This document shows, in pieces, positions 16,543-26,773 of a stretch of 64,000 nt of DNA. Position 1 is the first letter of the stretch; every line of letters begins with the position of its first letter. Position numbers and translations under genes: made by a program. The notes below the pieces were generated by a model. That model made no database searches and was not told the DNA's origin. It was given only the letters and a program-made list of their open reading frames with translations. Source of the DNA: Actinomycetota bacterium (GTDB lineage Bacteria > Actinomycetota > Actinomycetes > S36-B12 > UBA10799); assembly GCA_020637055.1 (NCBI GenBank), contig JACJWR010000002.1, positions 186,001 through 250,000 of the forward strand. Reading direction: 5' to 3'.

Positions 16543-17139
16543 ATGGAGGTTCAGCAGACCGAGGTCACCAGTTCGCGGGTGGTGACGCTGCCGAACGTCC
16601 TGAGCCTCGCCCGACTGCTGGGGGTGCCGGTCTTCCTCTGGTTGATCCTGGTGCCCAAGGCCGACGGCTGGGCCGTTTTGCTGTTGGTGGTCGCCGGGTT
16701 CACCGACTACCTCGACGGCTACCTCGCCCGCAAGTGGAATCAGATCACCCGCCTCGGGCAGTTGTTGGATCCGATCGCGGATCGCCTCTACATCCTTGCG
16801 ACTTTGATCGGTCTGCTGGTGCGCGGGATCATCCCGTGGTGGTTGGTGGTGCTGCTCCTTGCCCGCGACCTCGTCATGGCAGTCGTGCTGGCGCTGCTCA
16901 AGCGGGTGGGGGTCACGGGTCTGCCGGTCCACTTCATCGGCAAGGCGGCAACATTCAACCTGCTGTACGCGTTCCCCCTGCTACTCCTAGGTGACGGCAC
17001 CTCGACCGCCGCCCTGGTCGCCAGGGTGTTCGGCTGGGCCTTCGTCATCTGGGGTACGGCGCTCTATTGGTGGGCGGCCGTGCTGTACTTCGAACAGGCC
17101 CGGCGCATCCTGCGCTCGCGAAAGGCGGTCGGACGATGA
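16543..17139 (+). CDS. CDP-alcohol phosphatidyltransferase (PgsA-like)
   Basis: 198-residue integral membrane enzyme. The family motif is complete: 'DYLDGYLARKW' then 'GQLLDPIADR', that is DGx2ARx8Gx3Dx3D, which binds CDP-diacylglycerol and the metal ions. About five to six membrane segments follow the usual pattern. It transfers a phosphatidyl group to an alcohol; phosphatidylglycerophosphate or cardiolipin synthesis is the likeliest, by comparison with pgsA2 located upstream of gcvH in Mycobacterium tuberculosis. The stop overlaps the next start in ATGA, so it is coupled to the ManC-PMM fusion. Confidence 0.88.
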   Translation: MEVQQTEVTSSRVVTLPNVLSLARLLGVPVFLWLILVPKADGWAVLLLVVAGFTDYLDGYLARKWNQITRLGQLLDPIADRLYILATLIGLLVRGIIPWWLVVLLLARDLVMAVVLALLKRVGVTGLPVHFIGKAATFNLLYAFPLLLLGDGTSTAALVARVFGWAFVIWGTALYWWAAVLYFEQARRILRSRKAVGR

Positions 17140-19661
17140 AGGCAGTGGTCATGGCCGGCGGCTCCGGCACCAGGCTGCGTCCGCTGACCTCGTCGATTCC
17201 CAAGCCCCTCCTGCCGGTGGTCGGTCGGCCGATGCTCGAACACCTGCTGTTGCTGCTGCGGGCACACGGGGTGGACGAGGCCGTCATCACGGTTCACTAC
17301 TTGGCTCAGCTTGTCCGATCCCATCACGGCACCGGAGCGGACACCGGAATCCAGCTGAGCTACGCCACCGAGTCCCGCCCCATGGGCACCGCCGGAAGCG
17401 TCAAACTCGCCCAATCGCGACTGCGCGACGAGCCGTTCCTGGTCATCTCCGGCGACGGAGTGACGGACCTGGATCTGACCGCATTGGCGGAGGCCCACCG
17501 GCAGTCGGGGGCCGCCGTCACCGTCTGCCTGGCGCGCCGGGCGAATCCGATGGGCATGGGTCTGGTGGTCACCGACGACGATGGTCGGATCACCCGGTTC
17601 CTGGAGAAACCCGACTGGTCGCAGGTGTTCACCGACACCGTCAACACGGGTATCTACATGGTCTCCCCGGAGGTGCTCGCGGACATCCCATCCGACGAGC
17701 CCATGGATTGGGCGCGAGACGTGTTCCCCGGCCTGCTGGCCCGCGGGGCACCAATCTTCGGCCACATCGGTGAGGGCTACTGGGAGGATGTCGGAACGCT
17801 CGACGCCTACCGATCGGTCCAGGTGGATGCCTTGCTCGGCCGGGTCAAGTTGGACATCCCCGGACATGAGGTGGCACCCGGGGTGTGGTTCGGCGACGGC
17901 GTCGAGGTCAGCAGCGAGGCAGAGTTGCTCGGGCCCTTGGTGCTCGGCGACCACGTTCGGGTCGCCGCCGGCGCCCGAGTCGAGCCGTTCAGCGTGATCG
18001 GCCGGCATAGCATCATCGGCCCTCGCGCAGTGGTCGAACGCTCCGTGATCATGGACAACGTCTACATCGGCGCCGGGGCCTCGCTCTACGGCTGCATCCT
18101 GGGTCAGACCTCGGAAGTGCTCGATCGGGTGCGGGTGGAGGAGGGGTCGTGTGTCGGCGACGGATGCCGGCTGGAGACGGAGTCGGTGATCACCTCCGGG
18201 GCCGACGTCTACCCGAAGAAGACCATCGCCGCCGGTGAGGTCGTCAGCGAGACGGTGGTCTGGGAGTCACGCTCCCCACGACAGATGTTCTCCGGCGAGG
18301 TGTTCAGCGGGGTCGTCAACATCGACGTCACCCCCGAGGTGGTGGCACGGGTCGCGGGAGCCTTCGCCACCATCCTGCCGAAAGGTGGCCGGGTGGCCGT
18401 GGCCCGGGATCATTCGGTGCCGTCACACGCAGTGTCCCTGGTGCTCATCGGCGCCTTGGCTTCGGCTGGGCTCAACGTCGACGTGCTGGGGATGAGTCCG
18501 GTCCCGGTGGCGCGCAGCCACGTGGGTCGGGCCTGCGACGGCGGCATCGTCGCGCGCACTGCGCCGGGTCGCCCGGAGAGCCTGCGGCTGATGTTCCTGG
18601 ACGCCGACGGAGTGGATATCGACCAGCGTGCGCGGCAGGACCTGGAGCGCATCGTGAACCGCCACGACATCATGCGCACGGCACCGACCGAGGTGGGTTC
18701 GGTCACCGCGCCGATGGGGGCGATCGACAACTATGTGGCCTCGGTCATGGCCGCCACCGACATGACGGGTGTCGCAGAGGCGGGACTGCGGATCGTGGTC
18801 GACACCGCAGGCGGAACCGGGGCGATGATCCTGCCCACCCTGATGTCCCAGGCAGAGGTGGACGTCATCACGGTGAACTCCCGCTTGACCCCCAACCGGC
18901 CCACCGGATCGGCCGAAGAGCGCGCCGATTCCCTTCGGCGGCTGGGACTGTTGGTCGCGTCGTCGCGGGCGGCGTTGGGAGTGCGCATCAGCCCCACCGG
19001 GGAACGGTTGTCGATCGTGGACGAAACCGGGCGGGTGCTCAGCGACGACCGCGCCCTGCTGGTGGTGTTGGATTTGCTCGCGGCCGAACGTCGCAGCGGA
19101 GTCGTCGCCGTGCCGGTCACCACCACCAGGGTCGCCGAGCAAGTGGCCGCCTATCACGGCGTCCACATGATCTGGAGTCCCACCGGCGCCCAGGCACTGT
19201 CCCGCGCCAGCACCGCCGAAGGGCTGATCCTGGCCGGCGATGCCGACGGCGGCTTCGTGATCCCCGCAGTGGGACGTTCGTCGGATGCGATGGCCGCGCT
19301 CGTGGTGCTGCTCGGGCTCGTGGCCCGCACCCGATTGACCCTCCGGCAGATCGATACCCGGATCCCGTCGACGACTCTCCTACGCGAGCAGATTTCGGTG
19401 CCGTGGGCACAGAAGGCCTCCGTGATGCGTGCGGTGCGGGAAGCCGCAGGCGACGCGCCCATAGACGAGACCGAGGGCGTGCGCATCATGTTCCCCGACC
19501 GAGCCTGGGTGCTGGTCGCGCCCGACCCCAGCGCCGCGGCCGTCCGACTCTGGGCGGAGTCTCCGCGGGAACACGAGGCGCACGAGTTGATCGCAACCTG
19601 GAGCCAGGTCGTCGCGGCGGTGACGTCCGGTGACGAGGCCGGGTCCGCGGCGCTACAGTGA
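17136..19661 (+). CDS. Sugar-phosphate nucleotidyltransferase fused to a phosphomannomutase-like domain
   Basis: 841 residues. Residues 1-about 235 are a nucleotidyltransferase ('MAGGSGTRLRPLTSSIPKPLLPV', 'GDGVTDLDLTAL'). About 245-360 is a left-handed beta-helix of hexapeptide repeats, and about 380-841 is phosphomannomutase-like. The first part looks active and would make GDP-mannose or another NDP-sugar for glycolipids or wall polymers. In the mutase part the phosphoserine loop (TASHNP in active enzymes) is replaced by 'ARTAPGRPES' at about 471-480, and the metal loop DGDGDR by 'GDADGGF' at about 700-706, so mutase activity is unlikely. Similar fusions with degenerate mutase halves occur in other actinobacteria. 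ATG 17136 overlaps the upstream stop. Confidence 0.88.
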   Translation: MKAVVMAGGSGTRLRPLTSSIPKPLLPVVGRPMLEHLLLLLRAHGVDEAVITVHYLAQLVRSHHGTGADTGIQLSYATESRPMGTAGSVKLAQSRLRDEPFLVISGDGVTDLDLTALAEAHRQSGAAVTVCLARRANPMGMGLVVTDDDGRITRFLEKPDWSQVFTDTVNTGIYMVSPEVLADIPSDEPMDWARDVFPGLLARGAPIFGHIGEGYWEDVGTLDAYRSVQVDALLGRVKLDIPGHEVAPGVWFGDGVEVSSEAELLGPLVLGDHVRVAAGARVEPFSVIGRHSIIGPRAVVERSVIMDNVYIGAGASLYGCILGQTSEVLDRVRVEEGSCVGDGCRLETESVITSGADVYPKKTIAAGEVVSETVVWESRSPRQMFSGEVFSGVVNIDVTPEVVARVAGAFATILPKGGRVAVARDHSVPSHAVSLVLIGALASAGLNVDVLGMSPVPVARSHVGRACDGGIVARTAPGRPESLRLMFLDADGVDIDQRARQDLERIVNRHDIMRTAPTEVGSVTAPMGAIDNYVASVMAATDMTGVAEAGLRIVVDTAGGTGAMILPTLMSQAEVDVITVNSRLTPNRPTGSAEERADSLRRLGLLVASSRAALGVRISPTGERLSIVDETGRVLSDDRALLVVLDLLAAERRSGVVAVPVTTTRVAEQVAAYHGVHMIWSPTGAQALSRASTAEGLILAGDADGGFVIPAVGRSSDAMAALVVLLGLVARTRLTLRQIDTRIPSTTLLREQISVPWAQKASVMRAVREAAGDAPIDETEGVRIMFPDRAWVLVAPDPSAAAVRLWAESPREHEAHELIATWSQVVAAVTSGDEAGSAALQ
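19654..19659 (+). promoter_or_regulatory. -10 box of gcvH, leaderless type
   Basis: TACAGT ends 6 nt before the ATG of gcvH and overlaps the end of the upstream gene. A GGTGAC lies about 19 nt further upstream as a weak -35. Confidence 0.45.
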
Positions 19662-19665
19662 GCGC

Positions 19666-20046
19666 ATGCTCCCTGCTGACCTGCTGTACACCGCTCAACA
19701 CGAATGGCTGGCCGTGCAACCCGACGGCACCGTGCGCGTGGGAATCACCGACTTCGCCCAGGACAGCCTCGGCGACATCGTCTTCGTCGCGCTGCCCGGA
19801 GTCGGCGACGACGTGGCCGCCGGCCAGGCGATGGGTGAGGTGGAATCCACCAAGAGCGTCAGCGAGGTGTATGCCCCGTTGGCCGGCCGGATCTCGCGCC
19901 GGAACGACGCGGTGGAGACGGCTCCGGAGACCATCAACGACGACCCCTACGGCGAAGGCTGGTTGGTCGAGATCGAGCCGGTGGCCGAAGTCGCGGCCGC
20001 CGAGTTCCTCGACGTGGCCGGCTACGAAGCCGTGATCAAGTCCTGA
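19666..20046 (+). CDS. gcvH: Glycine cleavage system H protein
   Basis: 126 residues, normal length. 'VESTKSVSEVYAP' carries the lipoyl-lysine, which shuttles the aminomethyl group between the P, T and L proteins. 'EWLAVQPDGTVRVGITDFAQDSLGDIVFV' is the typical first half. It begins the conserved actinobacterial cluster gcvH - FHA - ftsR - DUF151 - merR - gcvP. gcvT and gcvL are not in this window. Confidence 0.96.
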   Translation: MLPADLLYTAQHEWLAVQPDGTVRVGITDFAQDSLGDIVFVALPGVGDDVAAGQAMGEVESTKSVSEVYAPLAGRISRRNDAVETAPETINDDPYGEGWLVEIEPVAEVAAAEFLDVAGYEAVIKS

Positions 20047-20084
20047 ACGAATCGTTTCAGTAGCAGAGACGGAGGTTCGCTCGT

Positions 20085-20549
20085 ATGCATTGCTCAAACT
20101 GCGGCGCCGCACTCAATTCGGGAGCCAGGTTCTGCAGCAGCTGCGGTGCGCCCACGACCGCCGAGGCGACTCAGGCCACCGGAGCCCTGACGCCCGTGGG
20201 TGGTGCGCCCGCTGCCGAGGATGCCAACTCCGGGGCGGGTCCGCAGTTCGCTGTCATCGTGGTGAACCAGGGGCCTAACAAGGGCATGGCCTACACGTTG
20301 ACGCCGCCGCTGGTGAAAGTTGGGCGCAATCCGGATCAGGAAGTCTTTCTGGACGACATCACAGTCTCCCGACAGCACGCAGAACTCCGCTGGGCGGACG
20401 GGAACTGGCAGCTTGTGGATCTGGGCTCGCTGAACGGTTCGCGCGTGAATCAAGAGCCTGTTACCTCGGCGATCCTGAAGAGCGGTGACGAGATCCAGAT
20501 CGGGAAGTACCGCTTTTGGTTCATGTCGGGTGCGGGTCCGGGCAGTTGA
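20085..20549 (+). CDS. FHA-domain protein of the GarA type with an N-terminal zinc ribbon
   Basis: 154 residues. The C-terminal FHA domain (about 60-150) has all phosphothreonine-binding elements: 'VGRNPDQEVFLDDITVSRQHAELRW' and 'DLGSLNGSRVN'. It closely resembles GarA/OdhI, which inhibits 2-oxoglutarate dehydrogenase and regulates glutamate metabolism, and its place between gcvH and ftsR is the garA position. The N-terminus differs: instead of the ETTS phosphosite region it has a four-cysteine zinc ribbon (Cys3, Cys6, Cys17, Cys20), then a low-complexity linker with several Thr ('PTTAEATQATGALTP'). How or whether it is switched by a Ser/Thr kinase is therefore open. GGAGG lies upstream of the ATG. 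Confidence 0.88.
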   Translation: MHCSNCGAALNSGARFCSSCGAPTTAEATQATGALTPVGGAPAAEDANSGAGPQFAVIVVNQGPNKGMAYTLTPPLVKVGRNPDQEVFLDDITVSRQHAELRWADGNWQLVDLGSLNGSRVNQEPVTSAILKSGDEIQIGKYRFWFMSGAGPGS

Positions 20550-21241
20550 GCGAACTCATCGGGATCGGTGCGGTGATCTCGGAGCTGTCGGAGGAATTCC
20601 CGGATCTGACCGTCTCCAAGGTGCGGTTCCTCGAGTCGCAGGGGTTGCTCTCGCCGATCCGCACTCCCTCTGGGTACCGCCGCTACTCCGCCGCCGACCG
20701 GGAGCGACTGGCGTACATCCTGCGCACCCAGCGGGATCACTTCTTGCCGTTGAAGGTGATCTCGGAGCATCTCGAGGCCATGGACCGGGGCTTGCAGCCG
20801 CCGCTGATCACGGATCCGACGCCACGGCCCCCCGAAGTGGTGACGCCGGCCGGCTCCGAACGCGGTGTCGATGCTTCAGTTCGGCTGAGCGAAGATGAAT
20901 TGCTGCGTGAATCCGGCCTGACCGAGTCGGAACTCGCAGACGCGATGGGGCAGGGGCTGCTGGCGGTGGGAAAGGACGGCCGATACGGGTTGGCCGAATT
21001 GCAGGCCGCCACGGCGGTGGCCGGGTTGGCCGCCTACGGCATGTCGGCGCGACACCTGCGCACGATACGGCTCGCGGCGGATCGGCACATCGGATTCGTC
21101 GATCAGATCCTGGGCGCCAGGGCGGGCTCCGAGGATCGACCCCAAGGCGAGGTCGCCGGATCGATATTCCTCCTCACCCGGCAGCTCGAAGGCGCCATGC
21201 TGGCTGCCCACATCCGGGATGGCTATCCCGCCTCGCGCTGA
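20546..21241 (+). CDS. ftsR: MerR-family regulator FtsR (Rv1828 type)
   Basis: 231 residues. The N-terminal winged-helix domain contains 'VSKVRFLESQGLLSPIRTPSGYRRYSAADRERL' and 'AQRDHFLPLKVI'-like sequence ('RTQRDHFLPLKVI'), as in FtsR/Rv1828, which activates ftsZ in Corynebacterium and is conserved next to garA. The C-terminal half is a helical domain of the same family. The likely start is TTG 20546, overlapping the FHA stop in TTGA. An upstream TTG (20516) would add ten residues inside the FHA gene. Confidence 0.88.
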   Translation: MSELIGIGAVISELSEEFPDLTVSKVRFLESQGLLSPIRTPSGYRRYSAADRERLAYILRTQRDHFLPLKVISEHLEAMDRGLQPPLITDPTPRPPEVVTPAGSERGVDASVRLSEDELLRESGLTESELADAMGQGLLAVGKDGRYGLAELQAATAVAGLAAYGMSARHLRTIRLAADRHIGFVDQILGARAGSEDRPQGEVAGSIFLLTRQLEGAMLAAHIRDGYPASR

Positions 21242-21265
21242 CTTCCGCGTGCTCCGGTATCGGGC

Positions 21266-21271
21266 TACAGT
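21266..21271 (+). promoter_or_regulatory. -10 box of the DUF151 gene, leaderless type
   Basis: TACAGT ends 7 nt before the ATG at 21279, inside the 37-nt gap after ftsR. There is no purine-rich ribosome binding site before this ATG, which also fits a leaderless start. Confidence 0.45.
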
Positions 21272-21278
21272 CGCTGGT

Positions 21279-21752
21279 ATGGAACCTCTTGACGTGGTGG
21301 GCGTTCGAGTCGAGATGCCGTCGAACCAGCCGCTGGTGCTGCTCCGGGAGCGCAATGGGGATCGCTACCTGCCGATCTGGATCGGGGCGGTAGAGGCGAC
21401 CGCGATCGCTTTCGCACAACAGGGTGTCGTGCCGCCCCGACCGTTGACCCACGACCTGCTCCGGGACGTCCTGGACACGCTGCAGTCGCCGGTCCAGGAG
21501 GTCCGGATCACCGAGCTGCGCGATGGTGTCTTCTACTCCGTGCTCGATCTCGGCAACGGAGTCGAGGTCAGCGCCCGACCGAGCGACGCGATCGCTCTTG
21601 CGATGCGCTGCGGGGCACCGATCCTCAGTTCGGAGGAGGTGCTGGACTCCGCTGGGATCCAGGTGCCGGACGAGGAGGAGGACGAAGTGGAAGCGTTCCG
21701 GGAGTTCCTCGACACAGTGAATCCGGAGGACTTCGAACGCGGGGAGTCCTAG
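21279..21752 (+). CDS. Bifunctional nuclease family protein (DUF151)
   Basis: 157 residues. 'LPIWIGAVEATAIAFAQQGVVPPRPLTHDLL' and 'ARPSDAIALAMRCGAPI' are hallmarks of the DUF151 (BFN) family, equivalent to Rv1829. Some members degrade DNA and RNA in vitro, but the biological role in actinobacteria is not settled. The C-terminus is acidic ('DEEEDEVEAF'). It sits in its usual place between ftsR and the second MerR gene. Confidence 0.92.
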   Translation: MEPLDVVGVRVEMPSNQPLVLLRERNGDRYLPIWIGAVEATAIAFAQQGVVPPRPLTHDLLRDVLDTLQSPVQEVRITELRDGVFYSVLDLGNGVEVSARPSDAIALAMRCGAPILSSEEVLDSAGIQVPDEEEDEVEAFREFLDTVNPEDFERGES

Positions 21753-21857
21753 GAATTCGGTGACGAAAACGTCGAAAATGCAATATCCCTAACTGTTTAC
21801 TAGAGACTTAGAGTGACACGGGCGCAATTACCACTGGCGTGTCCTTGGCCAATGTCG

Positions 21858-21886
21858 TTGACGAAGGAGTGTCCGCTGCCTAGCCT
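21858..21886 (+). promoter_or_regulatory. Sigma-A-type promoter upstream of the second merR gene
   Basis: TTGACG (21858-21863), a 17-nt spacer and TAGCCT (21881-21886) form the best-matched housekeeping promoter I see in the window. It lies in a 189-nt gap with a locally AT-rich stretch around 21760-21820. Transcription would begin near 21893, giving a leader of about 50 nt with GAGGAGG before the ATG at 21942. Confidence 0.6.
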
Positions 21887-21941
21887 GCGACACAGGGGTT
21901 GACCCGCGTGAGGTGCGGTCGGCCGACGAGGAGGCGCAAAG

Positions 21942-22529
21942 ATGTCCGATGTCGAGGGCACGTTCGGAGCCGACGGCGGCTTCGTCGGTCGTGGCGAACA
22001 AGGGGCTCTGTTCGACTCGGGTGACGCGTCAGACTCGCCGAATCTTGGCTACCGCGGGGCGACCGCATGTGCCGCGGCCGGCATCACCTACCGACAACTC
22101 GACTACTGGGCCCGCACCGGGCTACTCGTCCCGAGCATCCGTTCGGCGACCGGCTCGGGAAGCCAACGTCTGTACTCGTTCCGCGACATTCTCGTGCTGC
22201 GCGTCATCAAGCGGCTGCTGGACACGGGGGTGTCGCTGCAGAACGTGCGGAAGGCGGTCGAGCACCTGCGTGAGCGCGGCATCGAAGATCTGTCCGAGAT
22301 CACCCTGATGAGCGACGGCGCGTCCATATTCGAATGTGTCACCGAAGACGAAGTGATCGACATAATGCGGGGTGGGCAAGGGGTGTTCGGGATCGCGATC
22401 GGGCGGGTCCGCTCGGAGGTCGCTGGGACCCTCGCACGCTTCCCGCAGGAGAGCATCGACGGCGCGGTCACAGTGCCGGACGGCGTGACCGACGAACTGG
22501 CGGCCCGGCGGTCGCGCCGCACCGGCTGA
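21942..22529 (+). CDS. MerR-family regulator (Rv1830 type)
   Basis: 195 residues. An N-terminal acidic extension of about 35 residues is followed by a MerR winged helix: 'GYRGATACAAAGITYRQLDYWARTGLLVPSIR' and 'RLYSFRDILVLRVIKRLLDTGVSLQNVRKAVEHL'. The C-terminal half is the helical domain of the Rv1830 group, which in mycobacteria influences cell division and antibiotic response. It has its own sigma-A-type promoter and a good GAGGAGG site. It lies directly upstream of gcvP, as in M. tuberculosis, so control of gcvP is possible but not shown. Confidence 0.9.
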   Translation: MSDVEGTFGADGGFVGRGEQGALFDSGDASDSPNLGYRGATACAAAGITYRQLDYWARTGLLVPSIRSATGSGSQRLYSFRDILVLRVIKRLLDTGVSLQNVRKAVEHLRERGIEDLSEITLMSDGASIFECVTEDEVIDIMRGGQGVFGIAIGRVRSEVAGTLARFPQESIDGAVTVPDGVTDELAARRSRRTG

Positions 22530-22582
22530 ACGACGACCGTTCGGACCGCGAGCCGCGGGGTGGCGGGTTGCTTGCCCCCGCG

Positions 22583-22588
22583 TATTCT
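22583..22588 (+). promoter_or_regulatory. -10 box of gcvP, leaderless type
   Basis: TATTCT ends 8 nt before the ATG of gcvP, with no ribosome binding site between. This fits a leaderless or near-leaderless transcript. No clear -35. Confidence 0.5.
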
Positions 22589-22596
22589 GAGCCGCG

Positions 22597-25482
<2,886 letters not shown>

Positions 25483-25595
25483 CCCGCGAACCGGCGCGCC
25501 GAAGCAGTATGTTTGCGCATAGACCGACGATGACGCCGGTTCTGCACTACTGTCGCGTCACATTGTGAGTTTCCGATTCGGATAGAGGAGTACCC

Positions 25596-26621
25596 ATGAA
25601 AGTAACTGGCATTATTCTGGTGATCCTCGGCGTGCTCGCCGTGATCGCCGGATTTGTTGCCCCGGTCGTCGGTGTCGCGGCGGGCGTCAGCGCGGTCAAC
25701 AGCACCGACAGCACCACCTATGGCACAGGTGAACTGATCAAGGTTCTGAACACCGGCAAGCTGGTCGCGAGCCCGGAAAACCCCTACGACGAAAACGTTC
25801 CGGTGAGCAGCGTGCGCGTCACCAAGGCCGACACCGCGGCCATGGAGCAGCAGGATGCCAAGGACCAAGGCGCTTCGATCTTCGTAACCGACAGCACCAC
25901 GACCCGCGATGACACCGGTGAGGAACTGTCGGTGAGCGAGGCCACCTTCGCGTTCAACCCGGCCGACAGCGCCCTCATCAACTGCTGCGGCGCCAGCCTG
26001 GGCGACAACACCAACGTCGACTTCCAGGGCGTCATGCCGCTGAAGTTCCCGTTCGGCTCGCCGCAGGACACGGTGCAGGTGTTCAACACCACCCTGCAGG
26101 CGCCGGTCGACACGGTGTACCAGGAGGAGGTCCAGAAGTACGACATGACCCTCTACCGGTACACCCAGAGCATCGAGCCCACCCAGACGCCGGCTCCGCC
26201 GACCTCTGTCCCGGCCTCGCTCGCCAAGGGCCTTGTCGGCCAGCTCGCTCCCGAACTCGCCGACCAGGTGCCGGCCGAGGGCAACCTCGACCTGTACGAG
26301 TTCTACTCGGCCGAGAACGAGTTCCTCGTCGAACCGCTCACCGGACAGATCGTCGAGGGCAACCTGAAGGAACTCACCACCTTCCGCCTCGACGGTGGCA
26401 CCCAGGACATCGTCACCAAGGTGGAGGCAGTGGCCGGTTCGGATCCCGCCAAGGCCGACGAAGGCGCCGCGGAGATCAAGTCCTCCGCCGACCAGCTCGC
26501 CCTGGTCGGCATGGCGACCCCGATCCTGATCGGGCTCGGCATCGTGCTGCTGATCATCGGCATCATCCTGATCGTCATGGGTGGCCGCCGGAAGAAGGCC
26601 GCTCAGGCGGCATCCGCCTGA
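25596..26621 (+). CDS. DUF3068 (PorA-like) membrane protein
   Basis: 341 residues. A hydrophobic N-terminal segment (about 3-32) and a C-terminal segment (about 306-332) followed by a short basic tail (GRRKKAAQ) flank a large extracytoplasmic domain of about 270 residues. The plan and the sequence ('TGxxL..LGVLAVIAGFVAP', mid-protein 'FPFGSPQDTVQVFNTTLQAPVDTVYQEE') match the DUF3068 family, annotated in actinobacteria as 'porin PorA family', although true porin activity is not established. The ATG follows AGAGGAG. A strong hairpin terminator lies 26 nt after the stop, so it is a single-gene unit. Confidence 0.82.
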   Translation: MKVTGIILVILGVLAVIAGFVAPVVGVAAGVSAVNSTDSTTYGTGELIKVLNTGKLVASPENPYDENVPVSSVRVTKADTAAMEQQDAKDQGASIFVTDSTTTRDDTGEELSVSEATFAFNPADSALINCCGASLGDNTNVDFQGVMPLKFPFGSPQDTVQVFNTTLQAPVDTVYQEEVQKYDMTLYRYTQSIEPTQTPAPPTSVPASLAKGLVGQLAPELADQVPAEGNLDLYEFYSAENEFLVEPLTGQIVEGNLKELTTFRLDGGTQDIVTKVEAVAGSDPAKADEGAAEIKSSADQLALVGMATPILIGLGIVLLIIGIILIVMGGRRKKAAQAASA

Positions 26622-26647
26622 CGTCATCTGGCCGCAATGCGGTGACC

Positions 26648-26682
26648 AGTGGAGCCCGGGGCGTCACGCCCCGGGCCCCACT
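26648..26682 (+). terminator. Hairpin terminator after the DUF3068 gene
   Basis: 16-bp arms (26648-26663 and 26667-26682) with a single A-C mismatch and a 3-nt loop, very GC-rich, beginning 26 nt after the stop. No T tract follows, as is common for actinobacterial terminators. Confidence 0.7.
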
Positions 26683-26700
26683 GCGTCTTGACGGTGCGGA

Positions 26701-26706
26701 TATGCT
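26701..26706 (+). promoter_or_regulatory. Probable -10 box of rpsA
   Basis: TATGCT, a good -10 match, 67 nt upstream of the rpsA ATG. Transcription would start at about 26711-26714, right at the 5' arm of the hairpin at 26710-26732. A TTGACG at 26688-26693 is too close (7 nt) to serve as its -35. Confidence 0.4.
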
Positions 26707-26709
26707 TGG

Positions 26710-26737
26710 CCCGACCTGTCTGTGCAGGCGGGTTTTT
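26710..26737 (+). promoter_or_regulatory. Hairpin followed by T5 in the rpsA leader
   Basis: CCCGaCCTG pairs with CAGGCGGG (8 bp, one bulged A, 6-nt loop) and is followed directly by TTTTT (26733-26737). It has the form of an intrinsic terminator but lies in the probable 5' leader of rpsA, 28 nt beyond the stronger terminator of the upstream gene. It could be an attenuator, a second terminator for the upstream gene, or a 5'-end stabiliser. Confidence 0.5.
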
Positions 26738-26773
26738 CCCATTCCTACGACCAGTCCCGGAGTCCACCTCTAC

